Below the pieces are notes generated by a model. That model saw nothing but the letters and a program-made list of their open reading frames with translations. It was not told the origin of the DNA and did no database searches. Positions 56,577-64,000 of a stretch of DNA of 64,000 nt are shown in pieces; position 1 is the first letter of the stretch; every line of letters begins with the position of its first letter. A program made the position numbers and the translations under genes. The DNA is taken from contig JABMLH010000005.1 in assembly GCA_013205085.1 (NCBI GenBank), positions 76,915-140,914 of the forward strand. Reading direction: 5' to 3'. The stretch is from Microbacteriaceae bacterium VKM Ac-2854. Its GTDB lineage: Bacteria > Actinomycetota > Actinomycetes > Actinomycetales > Microbacteriaceae.

Positions 56577-57154
56577 CGGGACAGTCTAGGGGGTCGAACA
56601 GGCGTTCGAGCCGAGGACTCGGCGGCGCGCCACGCGCGTTGCGCCGGCGTTTCCGCTCCCGCCGCGCCGACGGCGACGATCGGGGTGCGCCAGGCGTGGC
56701 AGACCGCGAGCGCGAGCGCATCCGCGGCATCGGCGGGTTTCGGGGGCTCGTCCAGCCGCAGGACCCGCTGGATCATGGTGGTCACCTGACGCTTGTCGGC
56801 CGAACCGTAGCCGGTGATCGCCGCCTTGACCTCGCTCGGGGTGTGCATCCCGACGGCGAGGCCACGCTTGGCGGCGGAGTGCATCGCGACGCCGCTGACC
56901 TGGGCGACGCCCATCACCGTGCGGACGTTGGCCTGGGCGAAGACGCGCTCGATGGCGACGGCGTCCGGACGGTACTCGTCCAGAGCCGCCTCGATCCCGT
57001 CGGCGATACCGAGCAGGCGCCGCTCCAGCGGCATCTCCACGGGGGTGCGGATCACGGTGACGAAGACCAGCGTGGCCCGTCGGTCCCGGGCGACGTCGAC
57101 GATGCCGACGCCGCACCGGGTGAGGCCCGGGTCGATCCCGAGCACGCGGACCAC
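56573..57154 (-). CDS. ruvC: Holliday junction endonuclease RuvC
   Basis: Resolves Holliday junctions by paired nicks. The 193-residue RNase H-fold protein has the catalytic carboxylates in [14 protein letters not shown] (Asp7), VAIERVF (near residue 68) and the C-terminal [12 protein letters not shown] pair. GTG 57152-57154 is the first start before the conserved sequence. The last ~20 residues are an unconserved Pro/Arg tail. Only five bases separate it from the yebC stop. Confidence 0.97.
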   Translation of the reverse strand: MVRVLGIDPGLTRCGVGIVDVARDRRATLVFVTVIRTPVEMPLERRLLGIADGIEAALDEYRPDAVAIERVFAQANVRTVMGVAQVSGVAMHSAAKRGLAVGMHTPSEVKAAITGYGSADKRQVTTMIQRVLRLDEPPKPADAADALALAVCHAWRTPIVAVGAAGAETPAQRAWRAAESSARTPVRPPRLSR

Positions 57155-57159
57155 TCGGA

Positions 57160-57918
57160 TCAGCCGTTCTCGAGTTCGGCCTGGACCTCGGGGGTCAGCT
57201 CGAGGTTCGTGTAGACGTTCTGCACGTCGTCCGAATCCTCCAGCGCGTCGATCAGCTTGAACACCTTGCGGGCGGTCTCGGCGTCGGCCTCGACCTGCAG
57301 GGAGGCGACGAACTCGACGTCGGCGGCGTCGTAGTCGATGCCGGCCTCCTGCAGCGCGGTGCGGGCGGCGACGAGATCCGTCGCCTCCGTCAGCACCTCG
57401 AAAGTCTCGCCGCGGTCGATCACGTCGTCAGCCCCGAAGTCGAGGACGGCGCCGAGGATGTCGTCCTCGGTGACGTCGTTGCCGTGCGGAACGGTGATGA
57501 CGCCCTTGCGAGCGAAGTTGTAGGCGACGCTGCCCGGGTCGGCCATGGTGCCGCCGTTGCGGGTCATCGCCGTGCGTACATCCGCCGCCGCGCGGTTCTT
57601 GTTATCGGTGAGGCACTCGACCAGCAGGGCGATACCGTTCGGGCCGTACGCCTCGTACAGGATCGTCGTGTAATCGATGGACTCGCCGGTGAGCCCCGCG
57701 CCGCGCTTGATCGCGCGGTCGATGTTGTCGTTGGGGACGGAGGTCTTCTTGGCCTTCTGCACGGCGTCGACGAGGGTCGGGTTGCCGGCCATGTCGGCGC
57801 CGCCCATCTTCGCCGCGACCTCGATGTTCTTGATCAGCTTCGCGAACGACTTGGCGCGGCGCGAATCCTTGATCGCCTTCTGGTGCTTGGTCGTCGCCCA
57901 CTTGGAATGCCCGGACAC
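57160..57918 (-). CDS. YebC/PmpR family transcriptional regulator / translation factor
   Basis: A 252-residue YebC family protein starting [21 protein letters not shown], with the acidic, conserved [22 protein letters not shown] segment and [18 protein letters not shown]. The family was named for transcription control and has recently been tied to polyproline translation; which applies here is unknown. GTG 57916-57918 has GAGGAG six bases upstream. yebC-ruvC-ruvA-ruvB is a standard actinobacterial operon start. Confidence 0.96.
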   Translation of the reverse strand: MSGHSKWATTKHQKAIKDSRRAKSFAKLIKNIEVAAKMGGADMAGNPTLVDAVQKAKKTSVPNDNIDRAIKRGAGLTGESIDYTTILYEAYGPNGIALLVECLTDNKNRAAADVRTAMTRNGGTMADPGSVAYNFARKGVITVPHGNDVTEDDILGAVLDFGADDVIDRGETFEVLTEATDLVAARTALQEAGIDYDAADVEFVASLQVEADAETARKVFKLIDALEDSDDVQNVYTNLELTPEVQAELENG

Positions 57919-58122
57919 GGTGCTCCTCGAATTCTTCGGTAACCGCCCGTTCAGGCGCGGTTCTTGCCGCCACAGTCTACGGCGTGGAGCGCCGGTGGCT
58001 GGGCAGGCGCGTCCCTGGTGCGCGTTCTTGGGCAGGCGCGGAGAAAACGCGCGGACGCGGAGAAACGGACCCCGTTCATCCTGCAACGCGCGGTTCCTCC
58101 GCAGGCGCGGAGGATCGGGACG

Positions 58123-58983
58123 CTACTTGAGCAGGCGGGAGAGGAGGCGGTCGGCGAGGATCTTGCCGCCGGTCTGGCAGGTCGGGCAGTACTGCAGGCT
58201 GGTGTCGGCGTAGATCACCTGGCGGACGGTGTCGCCGCAGACGGGGCAGGCCTCCCCCGCGCGGCCGTGCACCTGCAGGCCGCTCTTCTTCTCGGCCTTG
58301 AGTTCGGCGGCGGGGCGGCCCTCTTCCCGCGAGATCGCCTCCCGTAGCGTGGACTGGATGGCGTCGTACAGCCGTTGCGTCTCGTCCGCAGTGAACGCCG
58401 CCGGCTTGAAGGGCGACATCTTCGCCGTGTGCAGGATCTCGTCCGAGTAGGCGTTTCCGATGCCCGCGATCACCGACTGGTCGCGCAGCACGCCCTTGAT
58501 CTGCGACCGCCCGGACTCGGCCAGGATTCCCGCGAGCGTCTCGACCGTGAAGTCCGGCTCGAGCGGATCGGGGCCGAGCCGGGCGATGCCGGGCACCTCC
58601 AGCGGCACGTCGACGAGGTAGAGAGCGAGGCTCTTCTTGGTGCCCGCCTCGGTGACGTCGAAGCCGGAGCCGTCCTCCAGCACCAGCCGCGCGGCCAACG
58701 GGCTGCGGCCCGGTTTCACGGGCGCGGTGGGTCGCGACGCGCGCCAGCGGATCCAGCCGGCGCGTGCCAGGTGGATCACGAGGTGGTACTCGCCGATCGA
58801 GAAGTCGAGGAACTTGCCGTGCCGTGCGACGCCGTGAACCGTCGCGCCCGCGAGGTCCTTCGAGGTGATCGCGAAGGTCTTCATCGCCGCGAACGACACC
58901 AGATCGAACCGCTCGACGACACGGCCGCGCAGCCGCCCGTCCAGATCGGCGACGAGTGCTGTGACCTCCGGTAGTTCCGGCAT
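58123..58983 (-). CDS. Fpg/Nei family DNA glycosylase
   Basis: Bifunctional base-excision glycosylase/AP lyase. The 286-residue product begins MPELPEV, with Pro2 as the catalytic nucleophile and Glu3 in place, has the helix-two-turn-helix region (QSVIAGIGNAYSDEILHTAK) and a C-terminal zinc finger (CPVCGD, then CPTCQTGGK). The finger ends TGGKILADR rather than the Fpg-type NR-GRSTFYC ending, so a Nei-like actinobacterial subgroup is more likely than classical MutM. It stands alone, 205 bases upstream of yebC and 140 bases downstream of pdxT, with a palindromic repeat just upstream. Confidence 0.93.
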   Translation of the reverse strand: MPELPEVTALVADLDGRLRGRVVERFDLVSFAAMKTFAITSKDLAGATVHGVARHGKFLDFSIGEYHLVIHLARAGWIRWRASRPTAPVKPGRSPLAARLVLEDGSGFDVTEAGTKKSLALYLVDVPLEVPGIARLGPDPLEPDFTVETLAGILAESGRSQIKGVLRDQSVIAGIGNAYSDEILHTAKMSPFKPAAFTADETQRLYDAIQSTLREAISREEGRPAAELKAEKKSGLQVHGRAGEACPVCGDTVRQVIYADTSLQYCPTCQTGGKILADRLLSRLLK

Positions 58984-59029
58984 GAGTTCAGTCTACGATC
59001 CGCGCGACGCGCCGCTCCGCTCGGCCCCA

Positions 59030-59110
59030 CGAGATTCGCTGCCGCGGACGAGATCCCGCGCCGCGGCGGCGGATCTCGTCCGAAACGGCGAATCTCGCGA
59101 AATTTCGCGG
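59030..59110. repeat. Palindromic repeat between pdxT and the DNA glycosylase gene
   Basis: Arms at 59030-59056 (CGAGATTCGCTGCCGCGGAC then GAGATCC) and 59071-59097 pair with a few mismatches around a CGCGCCGCGGCGGC loop. The right arm runs into CGAATCTCGCGAAATTTCGC at 59089. The palindrome core and GCGGACGAGATCC motif are the same as in the repeat island at 43014-43515. It fills most of the 140-bp gap and could also act as a pdxT terminator. Confidence 0.85.
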
Positions 59111-59123
59111 ATTTGGCGAGGGG

Positions 59124-59759
59124 TCAGTGGGCGAAGCGCACCGCGGCGACGCGGTCGAGGAAGTACGCGTGGAAGCGGGTGTCGCCGGTGATCTCGGGGT
59201 GGAACGAGGTGCCGAGCAGATTGCCCTGCTCGACGGCGACGACGCGGCCGTCGGCGAGCGTCGCGAGGGCGGTTGCACGCGAGCCGACCGAATCGACGAC
59301 GGGGGCGCGGATGAACACGGCGTGCACTGGAGGATCGCCGATGACGGGGATGTCGAGATCGGTCTCGAAGGAGTCGAGCTGGTTGCCGAAGGCGTTGCGG
59401 CGAACGGCGACGTCGAGGCCGCCGAGACTCTGCTGACCCGGGATGGCGTCGAGGATCGAATCCGCGAGCATGATCAGGCCGGCGCAGGTGCCGTAGACGG
59501 GCAGCCCGGCCGCGATCGCGGCCTTCAGCGGGCCGGCGAGATCGAAGGCGCGGGAGAGCTTGTCCATCACGCTGGATTCGCCGCCGGGGATGACGAGGCC
59601 GGAGACGGCGGCCAGCTCGGTCGGCCGACGCACGGTGATCACGTCCGCACCGAGGCCGCGCAGCACCTCCGCGTGCTCGCGGAAGTCGCCCTGCAACGAG
59701 AGGACCCCGACGGTCAGGCCGTCGAGGTCCGCGCGTGGCGCGGAACCGCTACCGGCCAC
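59124..59759 (-). CDS. pdxT: Pyridoxal 5'-phosphate synthase glutaminase subunit
   Basis: Class I glutaminase that supplies ammonia to PdxS for PLP synthesis. The 211-residue protein has VGVLSLQGDFREH, VIPGGESSVMDKL, the nucleophile Cys92 in VYGTCAGLIMLA and the His/Glu pair in TSFHPEITGD. The start is taken as GTG 59757-59759; no clear ribosome-binding site is visible and a later start is possible. Normally adjacent to pdxS, it is here separated from it by a toxin-antitoxin module of about 1 kb and so probably needs its own promoter in the 217-bp gap upstream. Confidence 0.96.
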   Translation of the reverse strand: MAGSGSAPRADLDGLTVGVLSLQGDFREHAEVLRGLGADVITVRRPTELAAVSGLVIPGGESSVMDKLSRAFDLAGPLKAAIAAGLPVYGTCAGLIMLADSILDAIPGQQSLGGLDVAVRRNAFGNQLDSFETDLDIPVIGDPPVHAVFIRAPVVDSVGSRATALATLADGRVVAVEQGNLLGTSFHPEITGDTRFHAYFLDRVAAVRFAH

Positions 59760-59976
59760 GAGCGCGACTCTGCGCAGCGGCGACGTCGGACGCGATGACG
59801 ACAGGCATGGTCGCGCTCGACAGGCGATGACTCAAGCGTTCAATCCCTTTTCGCACTGGCGATTCATTCGACATCCAACCCTACCGAGTCTGACGACCTG
59901 GACCGAATCTGGATTGCCCATCGCGCGCGCCATGCAGCCGGGCCCGGCCCGGTGCTTCGGCGCCCCGCGCGAGCGA

Positions 59977-60318
59977 CTACTTGGTCGCGTTCGGATGGTG
60001 TGTGTGGACCTGCTCCACGAAGACGTCGCGACCTTCGACGTAGAACCAGATCCGCGCGTCGCCCTGCGCGGTCGGCTTGTGCTGCCACCGCTCGTGGCGA
60101 GCACTCCCCCGCTGGATCCACTGGAGTTCACCGCGGAGCGGATAGTTCGTGGGCGTACGCTCGAGAGGAGTCCGCGTCAGAAAATCCCAGGTGTCCGCAA
60201 GCGGGTTCCGGATCGTGGCCAGCAGGTCCCGCCAGCTCTTATGCGCGCCGGTCGTGCCGAAGCGGATCGTATACTCGCTCTTCTTCGTCGGACGCGCGAC
60301 CAGGTCATCCTTCGTCAC
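59977..60318 (-). CDS. RelE/ParE-like toxin of a type II toxin-antitoxin pair
   Basis: A 113-residue basic protein encoded two bases after the antitoxin gene. It starts at GTG 60316-60318 (VTKDDLVARPTKKSEYTIRF). The C-terminal half has the strand pattern of small RelE/ParE-type toxins: HERWQHKPTAQGDARIWFYV, then EGRDVFVEQVHTHHPNATK, with conserved-looking Arg, Trp and His residues. The family has no experimentally known target that I can name. Antitoxin-first order and close spacing support the call. Base composition is less GC-rich than the flanking pdx genes. Confidence 0.82.
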   Translation of the reverse strand: MTKDDLVARPTKKSEYTIRFGTTGAHKSWRDLLATIRNPLADTWDFLTRTPLERTPTNYPLRGELQWIQRGSARHERWQHKPTAQGDARIWFYVEGRDVFVEQVHTHHPNATK

Positions 60319-60320
60319 GT

Positions 60321-60782
60321 TCAGGGACGCTCGATCGGCTCGGCCTCGTCGAGCCATTCGAGCGGCTGCGCGCCGCCGAGACCAGCCGCAACGGCCGTCG
60401 CCGTCTCTCGCCACGAGGTGAGCTCGGCGATCGCCAGGTGCGGCTGACCCGTGGAGAACGAAGCCCGCGCAGCGTCGACCAGGTCGTGCGCGCAGGCGTC
60501 TCGGTCGGCGGCGGACAACGCGAGCATCCACGGGAATCGGTCAGCCATCCGCGACACGAGCGTCCCCTCGTCATCGAGTGTGACCGCGATCAGATCGGCG
60601 GCGAACTGCAACAACAGCGCCCGAGAATCTGCTTCCCGCTGGGACATCAGAACAAGCGGCTCACCGTCGCGTCGAGTGATCTGAACCGCGTGATCCTCTG
60701 CCTCGGCGAATACGTCGGCCGAGTGCTTGCTCAAGTCGGAAGAGCGACGCGTTGTCGTCCGCGGGGCATTGGTCAGGGTCAT
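60321..60782 (-). CDS. Phd/YefM-like antitoxin
   Basis: A 153-residue protein whose first ~50 residues fit the prevent-host-death antitoxin fold: TTRRSSDLSKHSADVFAEAE, then HAVQITRRDGEPLVLMSQRE. The longer C-terminal part (residues ~55-153) is acidic and helical and presumably binds the toxin. ATG 60780-60782 is followed 462 bases later by its stop, two bases from the toxin GTG. A directly repeated TATTCGGAA just upstream is a likely operator for autoregulation. Confidence 0.85.
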   Translation of the reverse strand: MTLTNAPRTTTRRSSDLSKHSADVFAEAEDHAVQITRRDGEPLVLMSQREADSRALLLQFAADLIAVTLDDEGTLVSRMADRFPWMLALSAADRDACAHDLVDAARASFSTGQPHLAIAELTSWRETATAVAAGLGGAQPLEWLDEAEPIERP

Positions 60783-60792
60783 GCCACCAGGC

Positions 60793-60812
60793 TATTCGGA
60801 ATGTATTCGGAA
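60793..60812. promoter_or_regulatory. Direct repeat TATTCGGAA x2 upstream of the antitoxin gene
   Basis: TATTCGGAA occurs at 60793-60801 and 60804-60812 with an 11-base period, 11-30 bases upstream of the antitoxin ATG. This AT-rich patch is where a promoter would be expected, and antitoxins of this type usually repress their own operon, so I read it as a likely operator. Confidence 0.55.
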
Positions 60813-60865
60813 GTCCAGGCGGTCTCGGCGTCGGCGAGCGGCGCTCCGCTCACGTTTGACGTAAC

Positions 60866-60903
60866 ACAGAGTGCCCCGCGGACAACTCCGCGAGGCACTC
60901 TGT
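60866..60903 (-). terminator. pdxS terminator hairpin
   Basis: ACAGAGTGCCCCGCGGA at 60866-60882 pairs with 60887-60903 over 17 bp with one mismatch and a CAAC loop. It lies 17 bases after the pdxS stop. No long T-run follows on the minus strand, but the stem is strong. It separates pdxS from the toxin-antitoxin module and so also from pdxT. Confidence 0.8.
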
Positions 60904-60919
60904 CTTACGAGAAATGGAA

Positions 60920-61825
60920 CTACCAGCCACGCTCGGCGAGGCGGTGCGGGGCGGCGAGGTCGGACACGTTGATGCCGACCATGGCCTCGCCCAAGCCGCG
61001 GGAGGTCTCCGCGATCACCTTCGGGTCGTCGTAGAAGGTCGTCGCCTTCACGATGGCGGCGGCGCGCTTGGCCGGGTCGCCCGACTTGAAGATGCCGGAG
61101 CCGACGAAGACACCGTCGGCGCCGAGCTGCATCATCATCGCGGCGTCGGCCGGGGTGGCCACGCCGCCCGCGGTGAACAGCACAACGGGCAGCTTGCCGG
61201 TCGAGGCGATCTCGGCGACGAGCTCGTAGGGGGCGGAGAGCTCCTTCGCGGCGACGTAGAGCTCGTCCTTGGTCAGCGAGGTGAGCCGGTTGATCTCGCC
61301 CTTGATGGTGCGGATGTGCTTGGTGGCTTCGGAGACGTCGCCGGTGCCGGCCTCGCCCTTGGAGCGGATCATCGCCGCGCCCTCGGTGATCCGACGCAGC
61401 GCCTCGCCCAGGTTGGTCGCGCCGCAGACGAAGGGGACGGTGTAGCCCCACTTGTCGATGTGGTTCACGTAGTCGGCGGGCGAGAGCACCTCGGACTCGT
61501 CGATGTAGTCCACGCCGAGGGCCTCGAGCACCTGCGCCTCGACGAAGTGGCCGATGCGCGCCTTGGCCATCACGGGGATGGAGACCGCGGAGATGATGCC
61601 GTCGATCAGGTCGGGGTCGCTCATCCGCGCGACGCCGCCCTGCGAGCGGATGTCGGCCGGGACACGCTCCAGGGCCATAACCGCGACGGCGCCGGCCTCC
61701 TCGGCGATCTTCGCCTGCTCGGCGTTGACGACGTCCATGATGACGCCGCCCTTGAGCATCTCCGCAAGGCCGCGCTTGACGCGGCTCGAACCGAACTGCT
61801 CGCTGGCAGCCGTGGTCTCAGTCAT
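60920..61825 (-). CDS. pdxS: Pyridoxal 5'-phosphate synthase lyase subunit
   Basis: Forms PLP from ribose 5-phosphate, glyceraldehyde 3-phosphate and ammonia from PdxT. The 301-residue TIM barrel has [20 protein letters not shown], the catalytic lysines in [16 protein letters not shown] and [18 protein letters not shown], and [15 protein letters not shown]-like [23 protein letters not shown] 61823-61825 was chosen over an upstream in-frame start because the conserved sequence follows directly. A strong hairpin after its stop and the inserted toxin-antitoxin genes separate it from pdxT. Confidence 0.98.
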   Translation of the reverse strand: MTETTAASEQFGSSRVKRGLAEMLKGGVIMDVVNAEQAKIAEEAGAVAVMALERVPADIRSQGGVARMSDPDLIDGIISAVSIPVMAKARIGHFVEAQVLEALGVDYIDESEVLSPADYVNHIDKWGYTVPFVCGATNLGEALRRITEGAAMIRSKGEAGTGDVSEATKHIRTIKGEINRLTSLTKDELYVAAKELSAPYELVAEIASTGKLPVVLFTAGGVATPADAAMMMQLGADGVFVGSGIFKSGDPAKRAAAIVKATTFYDDPKVIAETSRGLGEAMVGINVSDLAAPHRLAERGW

Positions 61826-61965
61826 TTCCAGTGTCCTGTTCTTGCGCACATGACCGTGCGCCGTGTCGATACGCCGTCCCGCGGGCGAGCTTGATCCCGC
61901 TGCGGCAACGGCGTCAATTCTAAGTGTTCACCGCCCGCCCCGACGGCTCCGCCTGCGGTGCTGCA

Positions 61966-62002
61966 GTCCTGCGCTGTGGTTTTCGCCGCGACAGCGCAGG
62001 AC
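61966..62002 (-). terminator. Candidate terminator hairpin after the HIT gene
   Basis: GTCCTGCGCTGT at 61966-61977 pairs perfectly with ACAGCGCAGGAC at 61991-62002 (12-bp stem, 13-base loop), 18 bases after the HIT-gene stop. There is no T-run on the minus strand. The remainder of the gap up to the pdxS start should contain the pdxS promoter, which I could not identify. Confidence 0.6.
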
Positions 62003-62019
62003 GACGGCGCCGGACGAGG

Positions 62020-62556
62020 TCAGGCGGTGGGCCAGGCGTCGGCGACCGCCTGGCGCACCTCGCCGAGCAGCTGCGGCAACGCCTTGGTCTTCGCGATGAT
62101 CGGGAAGAAGTTCGCGTCGGTGGCCCAGCGCGGCACGATGTGCTGGTGCAGGTGCGCCGCGATCCCGGCCCCGGCGACTGCACCCTGGTTCATCCCCAGG
62201 TTGAAGCCGTCGTTGTGGGAGACCTGTCGGATCACCCGCATCGCCGTCTGCGTCAGCGCGCCGATCTCAGCCACTTCTTCCGGGGTGGCCTCGTCGTACA
62301 GCGGGATGTGGCGATAGGGGCAGACCAGGAGGTGGCCCGAGTTGTACGGGAACAGGTTCAGCAGCACGAAGGCATGCGTGCCGCGCGCGACGATCAGCGC
62401 CTCCTCGTCCGAGAGACTCGGGGCGACGCAGAACGGGCACTCCTCGCGCCCGGCGGGCTGACCCTGCTGGATGTAGACCATCCGGTGCGGGGTCCACAGC
62501 CGCTGGAACTCGTCGGGCACACCGACGAGGTGCTCGGAGGACTCGACCTCGGTCAT
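62020..62556 (-). CDS. HIT family hydrolase / AP4A phosphorylase-like protein
   Basis: A 178-residue histidine-triad protein. It has the HIT active site HLHQHIVPR (near residue 137), FVLLNLFPYNSGHLLVCPYR, and an N-terminal CPFC motif as in the actinobacterial group related to mycobacterial Rv2613c, a diadenosine tetraphosphate phosphorylase. Its ATG shares one base with the thrS stop, so it is translated from the thrS transcript. Activity is inferred from the family. Confidence 0.93.
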   Translation of the reverse strand: MTEVESSEHLVGVPDEFQRLWTPHRMVYIQQGQPAGREECPFCVAPSLSDEEALIVARGTHAFVLLNLFPYNSGHLLVCPYRHIPLYDEATPEEVAEIGALTQTAMRVIRQVSHNDGFNLGMNQGAVAGAGIAAHLHQHIVPRWATDANFFPIIAKTKALPQLLGEVRQAVADAWPTA

Positions 62557-64000
62557 CAGACCTGCGCCTTCGCCGCGATGGCCTCGCGGATGCGCGCCAC
62601 GGCGACGTCGCGCGGGATGCCGTTCTCCTGGGTGCCGTCGCGGAAGCGGAACGAGACGGCGCCCGCGTCGCGGTCCTTCTCCCCCACGATGATCTGGAAC
62701 GGCACCTTCTGCAGCGTGGCGTTACGGATCTTCTTCTGCATCCGGTCGCTGGAGTAGTCGATCTCGGCACGCACGCCGCTCGACTTCAGCTCGCCGACGA
62801 TCTCCTCCAGGTAGGGCAGGTACTCGTCCGCGATCGGGATGCCGACCACCTGCACCGGGGAGAGCCAGACCGGGAACGCGCCGGCGTAGTGCTCGGTGAG
62901 GATCGCGAAGAAGCGCTCGATCGAGCCCAGCAGCGCGCGGTGGATCATCACCGGGCGCTTCTTGGTGCCGTCGGAGGCGGTGTACTCGAGCTCGAAGCGC
63001 TCCGGCTGGTTGAAATCGAGCTGGATCGTCGACATCTGCCAGGTGCGACCGATCGCGTCGCGCGCCTGCACCGAGATCTTCGGACCGTAGAACGCCGCTC
63101 CGCCCGGATCCGGCACCAGCTCGAGACCCGAGGCCACGGCGACACCGCGCAGCGACTCGATCGCCTCCGTCCACTGCTCCGGCGAGCCGACGAACTTCGG
63201 GTTGCCCTCCTCGTTCGTGGACAGTTCCAGGTAGAAGTCGTTCAGGCCGTAGTCGCGCAGCACCTGCAGCACGAACTCGAGGTTGCGGGTCAGCTCGACG
63301 GCCACATCCTCCTGCGTCACGTAGATGTGCGCATCGTCCTGCGTCATACCGCGCACACGGGTCAGGCCCTGCAGGGTGCCGCTCTTCTCGTAGCGGTAGA
63401 CGGAGCCGAACTCGGCCAGCCGCAACGGCAGTTCCCGATAGCTGCGACCGCGGGAACGGAAGATCAGGTTGTGGAACGGGCAGTTCATCGGCTTGAGGTA
63501 GTAGTCCTGCCCCTGCCGGGTGACGTTGCCCTCCTCATCCTGAAGCTCGTCGAGGTGCATGGGCGGGAACATGCCCTCGGAGTACCACTGGAGGTGTCCC
63601 GAGGTCATAAAAAGATCACCCTTGGTGATGTGCGGCGAGTTGACGAACTCGTAGCCGTGCGCGATCAGCTGCTCACGAAGGTACTGCTCGATCTCGTAGC
63701 GGATGATGCCGCCCTTGGGGTGGAAGACCGCCAGGCCCGAGCCGATCTCGTCCGGGAACGAGAACAGGTCGAGCTCGGCGCCGAGCTTGCGGTGATCGCG
63801 GCGCTGGGCCTCCTCGATCCGGGCCTGGTACGCGCGCAGCTCGTCCTTCGACGGCCACGCGGTGCCGTACACGCGCTGCAGCTGCGGGTTCTTTTCGGAG
63901 CCGCGCCAGTAGGCGGCGGCGATGCGGGTGAGCGCGTAACCGTTGCCGATCATCCGGGTGTTCGGAAGGTGCGGGCCGCGGCAGAGGTCCTTCCAGACGG
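62556..64000 (-). CDS. thrS: Threonyl-tRNA synthetase, 5' end cut by window edge
   Basis: Charges tRNA-Thr. The frame is open at base 64000, so the N-terminal TGS and editing domains are missing; about 480 residues are visible. They start in the conserved [20 protein letters not shown] of the editing/catalytic junction, followed by the class II core ([51 protein letters not shown]) and the anticodon-binding domain ending KAQV. One stretch (DLFMT, 63606-63614) uses rare T-rich codons. The thrS-HIT order is standard in actinobacteria. Confidence 0.98.
   Translation of the reverse strand, partial: VWKDLCRGPHLPNTRMIGNGYALTRIAAAYWRGSEKNPQLQRVYGTAWPSKDELRAYQARIEEAQRRDHRKLGAELDLFSFPDEIGSGLAVFHPKGGIIRYEIEQYLREQLIAHGYEFVNSPHITKGDLFMTSGHLQWYSEGMFPPMHLDELQDEEGNVTRQGQDYYLKPMNCPFHNLIFRSRGRSYRELPLRLAEFGSVYRYEKSGTLQGLTRVRGMTQDDAHIYVTQEDVAVELTRNLEFVLQVLRDYGLNDFYLELSTNEEGNPKFVGSPEQWTEAIESLRGVAVASGLELVPDPGGAAFYGPKISVQARDAIGRTWQMSTIQLDFNQPERFELEYTASDGTKKRPVMIHRALLGSIERFFAILTEHYAGAFPVWLSPVQVVGIPIADEYLPYLEEIVGELKSSGVRAEIDYSSDRMQKKIRNATLQKVPFQIIVGEKDRDAGAVSFRFRDGTQENGIPRDVAVARIREAIAAKAQV

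Noticed and set aside
59977-60531. A longer version of the toxin starting inside the antitoxin gene
   Set aside because: The extra N-terminal sequence is the out-of-frame complement of the antitoxin coding region; GTG 60316-60318 gives the normal toxin size and two-base spacing.

Overview
The window is a chromosomal segment of a high-GC actinobacterium (roughly 68-70% G+C by eye, not counted). It is most likely a member of the Microbacteriaceae. The evidence is the gene order pyrR-pyrBC-carAB-pyrF-gmk-rpoZ-coaBC-metK-priA-fmt-rsmB-rpe-hisEGFI-trpCBA-lgt-gltB, the order aroBKCE-mltG-ruvX-alaS-rpsD, a guanylate kinase fused to a mycobacterial-type integration host factor domain, and an actinobacterial PriA without helicase motifs. 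Genus cannot be fixed from the sequence. Almost everything is transcribed leftward (minus strand); only six genes are read on the plus strand or sit in small inserted modules. No rRNA, tRNA, phage, insertion sequence or CRISPR array was seen.

Layout by region. 1-12.7 kb: gltB (cut by the window start), lgt, trpA-trpB-trpC, a small membrane protein, a Fic-domain protein with a striking palindromic operator, the trp-associated membrane protein, then hisI, hisF, hisG and hisE. trpE is missing from its usual place between hisI and the trp-associated membrane protein. 12.7-14.2 kb: two repeat-rich gaps around rpe. 14.2-31.2 kb: rsmB, fmt, priA, metK, coaBC, rpoZ, gmk fusion, and the full pyrimidine block pyrF, carB, carA, a PH-like membrane protein, pyrC, pyrB, pyrR. 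31.2-34 kb: a plus-strand nuclease-like gene bracketed by matching hairpins, then nusB, efp and a plus-strand SHOCT protein ending in a bidirectional terminator. 34-45.8 kb: shikimate genes aroB-aroK-aroC-aroE, mltG, ruvX, alaS, two small membrane proteins, a 0.7-kb palindrome/tandem-repeat island, rpsD, rarA. 45.9-49 kb: a plus-strand trio (cyclophilin-like, DUF349, AbiEi-like), meeting rel head-on. 49-64 kb: rel, rhodanese, secF-secD-yajC, ruvB-ruvA-ruvC, yebC, a Fpg/Nei glycosylase, pdxT, a toxin-antitoxin pair, pdxS, a HIT protein and thrS (cut by the window end).

How the genes work together: most are core metabolism and information processing in tightly packed operons with 1- or 4-base stop/start overlaps (UMP synthesis, histidine, tryptophan end steps, chorismate, Sec translocation, Holliday junction processing, PLP synthesis). 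The less ordinary content is the accessory insertions (Fic module inside the trp region, toxin-antitoxin pair splitting pdxS from pdxT, hairpin-bracketed nuclease-like gene) and several families of intergenic palindromic repeats, at least one of which (core TCGCGAAATTTCGCGA with GACGAG motifs) recurs 16 kb apart.
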